This document shows positions 1 to 7,697 of a stretch of 64,000 nt of DNA, piece by piece (within the stretch, counting starts at the first letter, position 1; the number at the start of each line of letters is the position of its first letter). A program made the translations under genes and the position numbers. The notes beneath the pieces are model-generated. The model was given only the letters and a program-made list of their open reading frames with translations, was not told the origin of the DNA and searched no databases. Source of the DNA: Amycolatopsis mediterranei (GTDB lineage: Bacteria > Actinomycetota > Actinomycetes > Mycobacteriales > Pseudonocardiaceae); NCBI RefSeq assembly GCF_026017845.1, contig NZ_CP100416.1:4061515-4125514 (forward strand). Reading direction: 5' to 3'.

Positions 1-396
1 CGCTACGAGGAGGCCGTCGACGCCCACGCCGGTGACCCGGTCGCCGCCGTCGGTGCCTTCTTCGACGTCGTGCTCGACCGCATCGGCGACCCCGACGTGC
101 CGGTCGGGTGCCTCGTCGTGCAGTCGGCCGCGCAGCTGCCGACCCTTTCGCCGGAGTCACGGAAAGCGGTCGACCGCGCGGTGACCGCGCAGCGCCGGCG
201 GGTCCGCCGAGCACTGGACGCGGCGGCCGCCGGCCACGAACCGGCCGAACTGGACAGCCTGGCGTTGCTCGTGGTCGGCGTCCAGCACGCGATTGTGGTC
301 CTCAGCCGCACCGGCGCCCCGATGGCCGAGCTGCGCTCCCTTGCCGACGCGGGGGTGCAGGCGGTCGCCGACCGGCTGGCCGTCACGACCCGGTGA
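1..396 (+). CDS. TetR-family regulator, C-terminal part only
   Basis: The frame is open from the first base and ends at a TGA at 394-396, so only the ligand-binding and dimerisation half (131 residues) is in the window; the helix-turn-helix would lie upstream. The segment PVGCLVVQSA at residues 34-43 is typical of TetR C-terminal domains, where it precedes long amphipathic helices. The next gene is a sensor kinase on the same strand, 85 bases further on. Whether the regulator controls that pair cannot be judged from this fragment. Confidence 0.7.
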   Translation, partial: RYEEAVDAHAGDPVAAVGAFFDVVLDRIGDPDVPVGCLVVQSAAQLPTLSPESRKAVDRAVTAQRRRVRRALDAAAAGHEPAELDSLALLVVGVQHAIVVLSRTGAPMAELRSLADAGVQAVADRLAVTTR

Positions 397-481
397 CCTC
401 CCGCTGATGCACGTCCTACGCCGGTCGGCCTACGCCTCGCGGCAGAGGCCGGACCGCGGTGCCGCGCCGTACGCTGGGGCC

Positions 482-1618
482 ATGTCAACCGAGCCGCGTC
501 CACCGCTGGTCAGACGGCTGCGGCCCGGCCATTGGCTGCTGTTCGACTGCCTCGTCGCGATCGGATATGCCGCGATCGCCGGTGGGGTGCTGTTGCGGCA
601 CCCGCACGCAACGCCGGTGCCGCTCGCGCTGGCCGCGGTGGCGGTGCTCGGCCTCACGATCGCGCTGCGCCGCCGGCAGCCGGTGGTCGCGCTCGGGGTG
701 GCGCTGGTCGTGCCGGTGGTGTTCGGCTTGCCCTATCAAGGTCTGCTGCCGGCCTGGAGCGCCCTTTATCTCGTGGCGGCCACGTACCGGCCGCGGATCG
801 CGCTGGCCGCCCTCGGCGCCGCGCTCGTCGCCCCGGCGGTGGTGGTCGGGGTCTTCGACCGCGGTGTGCTGCTCGGCCTGATCTCCGGCCTCGTTTGGAC
901 CATCGGCCACGCCGTCGGGCGGCACCGGGGCTACGAGCGGGAACTGCGGCGGCAGCAAGCCCGGCAGGCCGAGGCCGACCGGGAACGGGCGCGCCGAGGC
1001 GTCATCGAGGAGCGGATGCGCATCGCCAGGGAGGTGCACGACGTGGTTGCGCACAGCATGAGCGTGATCACGGTGCAGGCCGGTTTCGGTGATCTCGTGC
1101 TCGACGACCAGCCCGCGCAGGCCCGGGCCGCGCTCGGCGCCATCGCCACCACCGGCCGGGAGGCGCTCACGGAAATGCGCCGGCTCCTCGGCATGCTGCG
1201 CGACGACGGCCCGGCGGCCCTTGCTCCGGCGCCCGGTCTCGGCGAGCTCGACCACCTGGTGGCGCAGACCGCGAAGGCCGGGGTCCGGGTCCAGGTGAAG
1301 ATCACCGGCGCGGCTCGGCCGTTGCCGCCCGGGATCGACCTGTCGGCCTTCCGGATCGTGCAGGAGGCGCTCACCAACGTGGTCAAGCACGCCGGGACCA
1401 CCGGTTGCCGGGTCGCCATCGGTTACGGGGAGCACGAGCTGTCCCTCGAGATCACCGACGACGGTCGCGGCGGCCCGGCCGCGGGTGGGCCCGGCCACGG
1501 CCTGGTCGGCATGCGCGAGCGGGTGCACCTCTACGGCGGCACCCTGGAGGCCGCGCCGCTGCCGGGCCGGGGATTCCGGGTCGCCGCGTCGCTGCCGGTG
1601 GCGAAGGCGGCGGTGTGA
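482..1618 (+). CDS. Sensor histidine kinase, NarL/DesK type (HisKA_3)
   Basis: This 378-residue membrane kinase should phosphorylate the response regulator that follows. Residues about 15-145 hold several hydrophobic segments, the sensor and membrane part. The dimerisation helix has REVHDVVAHSMS with phospho-acceptor His186 followed by the catalytic Asp187. The HATPase domain shows the N box (FRIVQEALTNVVKHAG), the ITDDGRGG box and the GMRERVHLYGG box. The ATG at 482 is preferred because the transmembrane region begins just after it; an upstream in-frame extension is possible but adds no recognisable domain. Its stop overlaps the regulator start by four bases (GTGA), so the two are translationally coupled. 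The signal it senses is unknown. Confidence 0.92.
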   Translation: MSTEPRPPLVRRLRPGHWLLFDCLVAIGYAAIAGGVLLRHPHATPVPLALAAVAVLGLTIALRRRQPVVALGVALVVPVVFGLPYQGLLPAWSALYLVAATYRPRIALAALGAALVAPAVVVGVFDRGVLLGLISGLVWTIGHAVGRHRGYERELRRQQARQAEADRERARRGVIEERMRIAREVHDVVAHSMSVITVQAGFGDLVLDDQPAQARAALGAIATTGREALTEMRRLLGMLRDDGPAALAPAPGLGELDHLVAQTAKAGVRVQVKITGAARPLPPGIDLSAFRIVQEALTNVVKHAGTTGCRVAIGYGEHELSLEITDDGRGGPAAGGPGHGLVGMRERVHLYGGTLEAAPLPGRGFRVAASLPVAKAAV

Positions 1619-2319
1619 CCGTCCGCGTCCTCGTGGCCGACGACCAGCACCTCATGCGCGCCGGCCTGCGCGGCATCGTCGGCACCGCCGCCGACCTGAC
1701 CGTCATCGCCGAAGCGAGCACCGGCCTGCAGGCGGTCGACCTGGCCCGGCGGGAACGGCCGGACGTCGTCTTGATGGACATCCGGATGCCCGACATGGAC
1801 GGCCTCGAGGCCACCCGGCTCATCACCGCGTCGACCGACGTGCGGGTGCTCATCCTGACCACCTTCGACCTCGACGACTACGTGTACCAAGCGCTGCGGG
1901 GCGGAGCCGGCGGCTTCCTGCTGAAGGACACCCCGCCGGCGGACCTCCTCGCCGCCATCCGGGTCATCGCCTCCGGCGACGCGCTGCTCGCCCCGAGCAT
2001 CACGCGCCGGCTCATCGCCGAATTCGCCGCCCGCCCCGAGCCGGCCCGGCCGGGCACCGCCGGCGCTCCGGGCCCCGGTTTTGCCGAAACCGGGGCGGCC
2101 GGCCCCGATCCGCTGGCGTCGATCACGGACCGCGAGCGCCAAGTGCTCGCGCTCGTCGCCGAAGGCCTGACCAACGCGGAGATCGCCCGGCGGCTGCACA
2201 TCGCGCCTGGCACCGCCAAAACCCACGTCGGCAACCTGCTGACGAAGCTGAACGCCCGCGACCGGGTCCACCTGGTCATTCACGCCTACCGCGCGATGGG
2301 CGCGCCACGCCAGGGCTGA
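1615..2319 (+). CDS. LuxR/NarL-family response regulator
   Basis: The 234-residue protein is the partner of the kinase at 482. The receiver domain starts at once (VTVRVLVADDQ) with the acidic pair at residues 9-10, phospho-acceptor Asp55 in VVLMDIRMPDMDG, the switch Thr in LILTTFD and the conserved Lys in FLLKDTP. A proline- and alanine-rich linker leads to a LuxR-type helix-turn-helix near residues 165-230 (LTNAEIARRL...GTAKTHVGNLLTKL). The start is the GTG inside the kinase stop. The pair is intact and is a useful reference for the damaged version at 7698-9257. Confidence 0.93.
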   Translation: MTVRVLVADDQHLMRAGLRGIVGTAADLTVIAEASTGLQAVDLARRERPDVVLMDIRMPDMDGLEATRLITASTDVRVLILTTFDLDDYVYQALRGGAGGFLLKDTPPADLLAAIRVIASGDALLAPSITRRLIAEFAARPEPARPGTAGAPGPGFAETGAAGPDPLASITDRERQVLALVAEGLTNAEIARRLHIAPGTAKTHVGNLLTKLNARDRVHLVIHAYRAMGAPRQG

Positions 2320-2494
2320 GTACCGCCGCTCTCGTCGAGGAACCCCCGTCCCTCCGCAGGCGTACTCCTGCCGGGCGTGTCCGCCGAACTCCCTCCGCCT
2401 GTGGGGGAGCGCGCAGATACCGCCACGGGGCAATGACTGTCTCCCAACGGATCCGACAAGGTGAGACCACCGAAGCCGATCCCGAGGAGCGCAA

Positions 2495-3685
2495 ATGAGG
2501 ATCAACCGTGGAGCAGCGCGCCTGCTCGTTCTCGCCGTGCTGAGCACAGGCGTGGTAGATGTGCTGGGCACCGCCCCTGGTTCGGCGGCGTCCGGCCCGG
2601 GCACAGGGATGCCCGCGCTGGACAGCGTTCTCGCCGAGCAGTTCGCCCGATCCCCGGCGGTGCCGGGCATCGCGGCGCGAGTGGACGCACCCGGCCTGCG
2701 CTGGGAACGGGCGGTCGGGAAAGCCGATCGAGCCACCGGCACCCCACTCGTCGCCGGCAACACCTTCCGCATCGCCTCGGTCACCAAGACGTTCACCGCG
2801 GCGGCCGTGCTCACGCTCGTCGACCAGCGCCGGGTGAACCTCGATGCCGCCGTCGCCCGGTATCTGTCGCCGCCCTACCTCGAACTGCTGCGCCGCGGCG
2901 GCTACGACCCGGACCTGATCACCGTGCGCATGCTGCTCGACCACACCAGCGGTCTGTACGACTACGCCACCGACGACAGCTATCGCGAAACAGCGTTGAC
3001 GGACCTGCACCGGCATTGGCTCCCCACCGAGCAAATCGGCTGGGCAATGGACCACGGCCACCCCTACGGCGCACCGGGCGCGCTGTTCCACTACTCCGAC
3101 ACCGGCTACGTGCTGCTGGCCCGGATCGTGGAATCGGTCACCGGCACTGCGCAAGCGGCCGCCTACCGCCGGCTGCTGCGCTACGACCGCCTGGGCCTGA
3201 CCGCCACCTGGTTCGAGACCCTCGAGCCGGCCCCGCCCACCGCCGGTGCCCGGGCCCACCAGTACTACGTCGACCCCGCAGCCGACCTCGACCTGGACGC
3301 CTACACCGCGGACCCGTCCTTCGACCTCTACGGCGGCGGCGGGCTGGTCTCCAGCGTCGCCGACCTCACCCGGTTCTACCGGGCGTTGCTGGACGGCCGG
3401 GTGCTCAGCCGCGCCGCGCTGCGCACCATGCTCACCCTGGTCCCGGCCGCCGACGGCGACGGGGCGGGCATGGGCATCTTCCCGCGGCGCATCGAAGGCA
3501 TGACCTGCTGGTGGCACAACGGTTTCTGGGGTTCGGCCGTCCTCTACTGCCCGCAGCGCAGGCTCGCCGTCGCGGTGACCGTCAACGCGTTCACCGCCGA
3601 CCGGACGACACCGACCGCGTTGGCCGACGCCGTCGCCCTGGCCACAGCGGCAAGCAAGTCCGCTCCCGGACCGGTTAAGCGCTAG
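2495..3685 (+). CDS. Serine hydrolase, beta-lactamase / D-Ala-D-Ala carboxypeptidase (class C) family
   Basis: The 396-residue secreted enzyme has an N-terminal signal peptide (hydrophobic core at residues 9-25, small residues near 30-33). The serine-hydrolase motifs appear in order: SVTK with nucleophile Ser95, YSDTGY in place of the YxN motif, and WHNGFWG in the position of the KTG/HxG motif. The length fits standalone esterases and DD-peptidases of the family. The ATG follows a GAGGAGC ribosome site. It could be a DD-peptidase, an esterase or a peptidase with another substrate; the sequence does not decide. It is followed by a convergent gene. Confidence 0.88.
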   Translation: MRINRGAARLLVLAVLSTGVVDVLGTAPGSAASGPGTGMPALDSVLAEQFARSPAVPGIAARVDAPGLRWERAVGKADRATGTPLVAGNTFRIASVTKTFTAAAVLTLVDQRRVNLDAAVARYLSPPYLELLRRGGYDPDLITVRMLLDHTSGLYDYATDDSYRETALTDLHRHWLPTEQIGWAMDHGHPYGAPGALFHYSDTGYVLLARIVESVTGTAQAAAYRRLLRYDRLGLTATWFETLEPAPPTAGARAHQYYVDPAADLDLDAYTADPSFDLYGGGGLVSSVADLTRFYRALLDGRVLSRAALRTMLTLVPAADGDGAGMGIFPRRIEGMTCWWHNGFWGSAVLYCPQRRLAVAVTVNAFTADRTTPTALADAVALATAASKSAPGPVKR

Positions 3686-3721
3686 CTCCGCCGGTTTCGG
3701 CCGGAATCTGTCCCGGGGTGG

Positions 3722-5266
3722 TCAGCCGCGGCCCAGGATTTTGGCCAGCGCGGCGACGTCCGGCATCTGCGGCCGCGGAAGCCAGACGGGCTGGTCGGCG
3801 CCGCGGGGGGAGAGCACGTTCAGGTAGTGGTGCGGCGTGCGGGACAGCGTGATGTTCTCGGTGACGCCCTGGTAGATGCCCAGCGGGGTGAGCGAGGTGA
3901 ACAGCTGGGGGTCGAGCAGTTCGTGTTCTCCGCCGCTGCCGACGGTCCGGTGGACGTGGTCCCAGTCGAAGAAGCCGAGGGTGACCGCCCACATCGCCGC
4001 GCGGGTGAGCGAGACGTGGATCCGGTAGCTGCCGCCTTCGGTGGCGCGGCGGGCGAGCGCGGCCATGGCGCCGGTCGCGCCGAGCCAGGCGACGAGGTAG
4101 TCGTTGATGATCGACGTCGGGGGCAGCTTCGGGGCCTCGAGGGTGCCTTCGGCGGCGACCATGCCGGTGACCGTGCCGGCGACCTGGTCGAAGCCGACGC
4201 GGCGGGCCCACGGGCCGGTTTCGCCGTGGCAGCTGGCGGTGACGTGGATGAGGCCGGGCCGCACGGCGAACGCCTGTTCGGCGTCGACGCCGAGTTCGGT
4301 CAGCAGGCCGGGTCGCCGGTTGGCGAAGAAGATGTCCGCGTCGCGCAGCAGGGCACGCAGGGTTTCCCGGCCGTCGGGCCCGCGGACGTTGAGGCGGGTG
4401 GAGCGCATGCCCACGTTGGCGGTGGCGATGAGGGGGTCCTGTTCGAACTCCGCGACGCGCCAGACGTTGAGGACGTCCGCGCCGAGCGAGGCCAGGGAGC
4501 GGCCGATGCCGGCCCCGGCGATGACGTGACCCATGCCGAGCGCGCGGATCCCGGACAGGGGGTGGGTGCCCCACTCCGGCAGCGGTTCGGGCGGGGTGTC
4601 GGCGACCTTTTCGATTTCGATCAGGGGCCGGGAGGCGAGGTGCTCGAACACCGGCTCGGCGACGAACTCCTCGACGCTGCGGACCTTGGCGAAGACGATC
4701 CCGTGCTCTTCGCCGAGTGCTTCGAGCTCGTCGGCGGTGTACCTGGCGATGGCGCGGCCGAGGGCTTCGGGGTGGTCGGCGCAGTCGAGGACGGCGAGCA
4801 TCTTCGACTTGAGGCCGGGGTAGATGTTGGGCGGGATGACGTGGCGGCCGTCGCGCGTGGGGTAGAACCCGAAGTAGGCGAAGACGCTGCGGTCGGGCAT
4901 GTCGGCGGGGTAGCCGTTGAGGGTCTCCCACTTCATCTCCGACGCCGGGGCGAGGCGGCGGATGGCCTGGCCGAGGTCGACGGTGATGTCCTGGCCGAGG
5001 CCGGTGCGCATCCGCCACAGCTTCGCGGCGATCACCGACTGCTGGGCCAGCGCGACGGCGGCGGCCCCGCCGATGCGGATGCTGCTGGGCATCAGCGGGT
5101 CGCGCTTGTGGAAGGTGATGGTGCCGCCGCTGTCTTCGGGGGTGAAGCCGAGCGGGGCGAGGAGCGCGCGGAGTTCGGCGTGCGGATCGAACGCGTCGCC
5201 GGTGGCGCGGTTCCGGACGGCCTCGAGCATCGCGTCGCGCAGGGCCCGCGGGTCGGTGGTTTCCAC
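3722..5266 (-). CDS. CaiB/BaiF family CoA-transferase (family III)
   Basis: The 514-residue protein resembles family III CoA-transferases, which move CoA between organic acids. Typical stretches include the Rossmann-like region around ALGMGHVIAGAGIGRSLASL, the segment FFANRRPGLLTELG, and HGETGPWARRVGFDQVAGTVTGM with its large-domain signature. The start is the GTG at 5264-5266, preceded by GGAGAG and placed 14 bases after the stop of the AtuA-like gene, so the two form one operon. The context suggests activation or CoA handling of a branched or terpenoid acid. The substrate is not visible from the sequence. Confidence 0.85.
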   Translation of the reverse strand: METTDPRALRDAMLEAVRNRATGDAFDPHAELRALLAPLGFTPEDSGGTITFHKRDPLMPSSIRIGGAAAVALAQQSVIAAKLWRMRTGLGQDITVDLGQAIRRLAPASEMKWETLNGYPADMPDRSVFAYFGFYPTRDGRHVIPPNIYPGLKSKMLAVLDCADHPEALGRAIARYTADELEALGEEHGIVFAKVRSVEEFVAEPVFEHLASRPLIEIEKVADTPPEPLPEWGTHPLSGIRALGMGHVIAGAGIGRSLASLGADVLNVWRVAEFEQDPLIATANVGMRSTRLNVRGPDGRETLRALLRDADIFFANRRPGLLTELGVDAEQAFAVRPGLIHVTASCHGETGPWARRVGFDQVAGTVTGMVAAEGTLEAPKLPPTSIINDYLVAWLGATGAMAALARRATEGGSYRIHVSLTRAAMWAVTLGFFDWDHVHRTVGSGGEHELLDPQLFTSLTPLGIYQGVTENITLSRTPHHYLNVLSPRGADQPVWLPRPQMPDVAALAKILGRG

Positions 5267-5280
5267 TGTGGACTCTCCGG

Positions 5281-7041
5281 TCAGTGCAGCAGGGCGGTCG
5301 GGACGTCGACGTGGCGGGCGCGGAGGAACTCGCCCAGGGACTTGCCGATCTGGTCGAGCGCCAGGTTCGCCGAGCCGCTGGGCGGGAAGTAGCCGCGCAG
5401 CACGAACGAGATGCCGTGCAGGTTCGGCTGTTCGTAGCGTTCGATCTCGACGGCCTCCGGGCAGCCGAGCAGCTCGCGGAGCCGGTCGGCGGTGAGGAAC
5501 CCGGCGAGCCAGGGCCACGCGGCTTCGTCCGGAGCCCACACGCCGAGGTTGGCGTTGGCGCCCTTGTCGCCGGTGCGCGCGTAAACGATCTGTCCGAACG
5601 GGACAGTCGAGGTGGGACCGAACGCCGCCGCGGGACTCGCCGGGGTTGCGGGCTGGCCGGTGAAGACGACGGTGTCCGGCGGGGGAGCGATGTCGAGGAC
5701 CCGGCCGTCGGACAGGTGGACCCGGTGGTGCAGGTCGGCCTGGCGGACGAGCCCGGGCCAGTAGTCGATCCGCGGCTGGCCGCCCATCGAGTACATCTGG
5801 GTCATGTCGATGTAGAAGCCCGGGATGCTGCCCAGGCCGTAGGAGCAGAACTGGTTCAGGAACCCCGACACCGTCGCCCGGTCCGGCGCCGCGGCGGTCA
5901 CCTGGACGGCGACGGTGGCCTGCCACTGGTCCTTCGGATCGGGGACCGGCTGCCCGCAGACGAAGAAGTGCAGCTCGTCCACGGGGTGGTCCTGGCGGGC
6001 GCGTTCGGCCTGGGCTTTGAGGACGTCGATCTTGGCGTCGACGTCCAGGCCGGTGGGAAAGAGCCAGGTCGCGCCGCGGTAGCCGCGCTGGAAGTTGACC
6101 CCGACCTTGGTGGTCTCGGAGGCGGCGCTGCCGCGGGCACCGGTGACGCGCACGCGGTCCGGGCCGTCCTGGGCGAGGGTGATGGAGTCGGTGTGCCAGG
6201 TGACGTCCGGGTTGAGGTAGCGCGGGCCCTGGATCTCGTACATCAGCTGCGCGGTGACGGTGTCGACGGTGACCGCGCCGCCGTCGCCGGCTCGTTTGGT
6301 GATGACGAAGCTGCCGTCGTCGGCGACTTCGGCGATGGGGAAGCCGGGCAGGGTGTTGTCGGCGAGGCCGGTGAAGCCGGCGAAGTTGCCGCCGGTGGCC
6401 TGCGGTCCGCATTCGATGATGTGCGCGGCGGCGGTCGCGCCGGCGATGCGGTCCAGGTCCCCGCGCTGCCACCCGTGCCACCACGCGGCGGGGCCGGTGA
6501 CGAGGGAGGCGTCGGCGACGCGGCCGGTGATGACGATGTCGGCGCCTTCGTCGAGCGCGGTCTTGATGCCCCAGCCGCCGAGGTAGGCGTTGACGGCCAG
6601 CAGATCGTCGATCTCCAGCGGGGCGCCGGTTTCGAGGTGGTTCAGCTGCCCGTCGGCGATCAGGTCCTTCGCGGTGTCGGTGAGGTCGTCGCCGGTGACG
6701 TACGCGACCTTCAGCGACAGGCCCAGTGCCGCCACTTCGGCGCGGATCGCTTCGGCGAGACCGGCGGGGTGGTAGATCCCGGCGTTGGTGACGACCTTGA
6801 TCCCCTTTGCGGCGACGGCGGGCAGCTGGGGGCGCAGCTGGCGGAGGAAGAACTCCGAGAAGAACCCGCGCCGGGCTTCGCGGTTTTCGTGGAAGCCGGC
6901 GACGACCATCGACATGGTGATCTCGGCCATCGAGTCGCCGATCACGACGTCCACCGGATCGCCCTGGACGGCCTCTTCGAACGCGGAGAACCTGTCACCC
7001 ATCGCGCCGGAGAAGTTCGCGATCCGGACCGGACGCGCCAT
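5281..7041 (-). CDS. atuA: AtuA-like protein (acyclic terpene utilisation family, DUF1446)
   Basis: The 586-residue protein matches the AtuA/DUF1446 family, known from the acyclic terpene (citronellol/geraniol) degradation cluster of Pseudomonas, where its exact reaction is not settled. Family-like stretches are RIANFSGAMGDR at the N terminus, VDVVIGDSMAEITM, IKVVTNAGIYHPAGLAEAIR, TGRVADASLV and IIECGPQATGGNFAGF. The C-terminal AtuA-associated segment TGDKGANANLGVWAP is also present. The ATG at 7041 is preferred; an upstream TTG at 7110 would lie inside the operator. It is the first gene of a two-gene operon with the CoA-transferase and diverges from a TetR gene. Confidence 0.82.
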   Translation of the reverse strand: MARPVRIANFSGAMGDRFSAFEEAVQGDPVDVVIGDSMAEITMSMVVAGFHENREARRGFFSEFFLRQLRPQLPAVAAKGIKVVTNAGIYHPAGLAEAIRAEVAALGLSLKVAYVTGDDLTDTAKDLIADGQLNHLETGAPLEIDDLLAVNAYLGGWGIKTALDEGADIVITGRVADASLVTGPAAWWHGWQRGDLDRIAGATAAAHIIECGPQATGGNFAGFTGLADNTLPGFPIAEVADDGSFVITKRAGDGGAVTVDTVTAQLMYEIQGPRYLNPDVTWHTDSITLAQDGPDRVRVTGARGSAASETTKVGVNFQRGYRGATWLFPTGLDVDAKIDVLKAQAERARQDHPVDELHFFVCGQPVPDPKDQWQATVAVQVTAAAPDRATVSGFLNQFCSYGLGSIPGFYIDMTQMYSMGGQPRIDYWPGLVRQADLHHRVHLSDGRVLDIAPPPDTVVFTGQPATPASPAAAFGPTSTVPFGQIVYARTGDKGANANLGVWAPDEAAWPWLAGFLTADRLRELLGCPEAVEIERYEQPNLHGISFVLRGYFPPSGSANLALDQIGKSLGEFLRARHVDVPTALLH

Positions 7042-7057
7042 GGCGGCCACCTCGCTT

Positions 7058-7112
7058 CGTTGACATGTGTCGCTGAAATCGACGCTACTGCTATCGTTGA
7101 CAAGTGTCAACG
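7058..7112. promoter_or_regulatory. Operators and divergent promoters between atuA-like and tetR genes
   Basis: A perfect palindrome CGTTGACAAGTGTCAACG lies at 7095-7112 and overlaps the TetR GTG start. A weaker copy (CGTTGACA plus TGTCGCTG) lies at 7058-7075. Both contain TTGACA. On the minus strand TTGACA (7110-7105) is followed after 17 bases by TAGCGT, a fair promoter for the atuA operon. On the plus strand the TTGACA at 7060 fits a promoter for the regulator with little or no leader. The TetR product at 7104 is the likely binder. Confidence 0.65.
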
Positions 7113-7688
7113 AACGGAGTTCCGCGAGCGCCCGCCCGCACCGGCAGCGCCGATCCCCGAGCCGCGCGCGTGCGCGACCGGCTCCGGCGGGCCGCGTTCG
7201 AGCTGATCGAGGGGCGCCGGGTCGAGCGGATCTCGGTCAGCGACATCACCCAGCTCGCCGGCGTGAGCAGGCAGGTCTTCTACCAGCACTTCCGCGACCG
7301 CGACGACGCCGTCGCCCAGGCCGTGGCGGCCTCGTTCCGCGAACTCGCCCCCGGCGACGGGGAAGACCCGCGAGCGGTGATCCACCGCCTGTGCGAGTTC
7401 TCGGCCCGGCACGCGGAGCTCTACCGCAACCTGTACCCCAGCGCGGCGTCGCAGCAGACCGCGAACGCCTACCGCGACCTCCTGCACCCGGCGTGCCTCC
7501 GGCTCGTCGAGCACCTCCCGGATCCGGCGACCCTCGCGGACTTCGTCCTGGGCGGCATCATCGAGATCCTCCGGCTGCCGGCCGAAGGCTCGGCAGCGCC
7601 GGCCACCGCCGAGTCCTTGCGCCGCCGCGTCGACGCCTGCCTCGACGTCATCAGTGGCGCTTCGGTGACCGCACACTTCGAGGCATGA
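7104..7688 (+). CDS. TetR-family transcriptional regulator
   Basis: The 194-residue protein has an N-terminal helix-turn-helix at residues about 25-70 (RLRRAAFELIEG...ISVSDITQLAGVSRQVFYQHF), with the usual YQHF ending of the recognition-helix region. The C-terminal half is an unassigned ligand domain. The GTG start sits inside the 18-bp palindrome, so the gene may be leaderless and autoregulated. It diverges from the AtuA/CoA-transferase operon and most likely represses it until the substrate acid or its CoA ester appears. Function is inferred from position. Confidence 0.88.
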   Translation: MSTNGVPRAPARTGSADPRAARVRDRLRRAAFELIEGRRVERISVSDITQLAGVSRQVFYQHFRDRDDAVAQAVAASFRELAPGDGEDPRAVIHRLCEFSARHAELYRNLYPSAASQQTANAYRDLLHPACLRLVEHLPDPATLADFVLGGIIEILRLPAEGSAAPATAESLRRRVDACLDVISGASVTAHFEA

Positions 7689-7697
7689 CTGCGGTGG

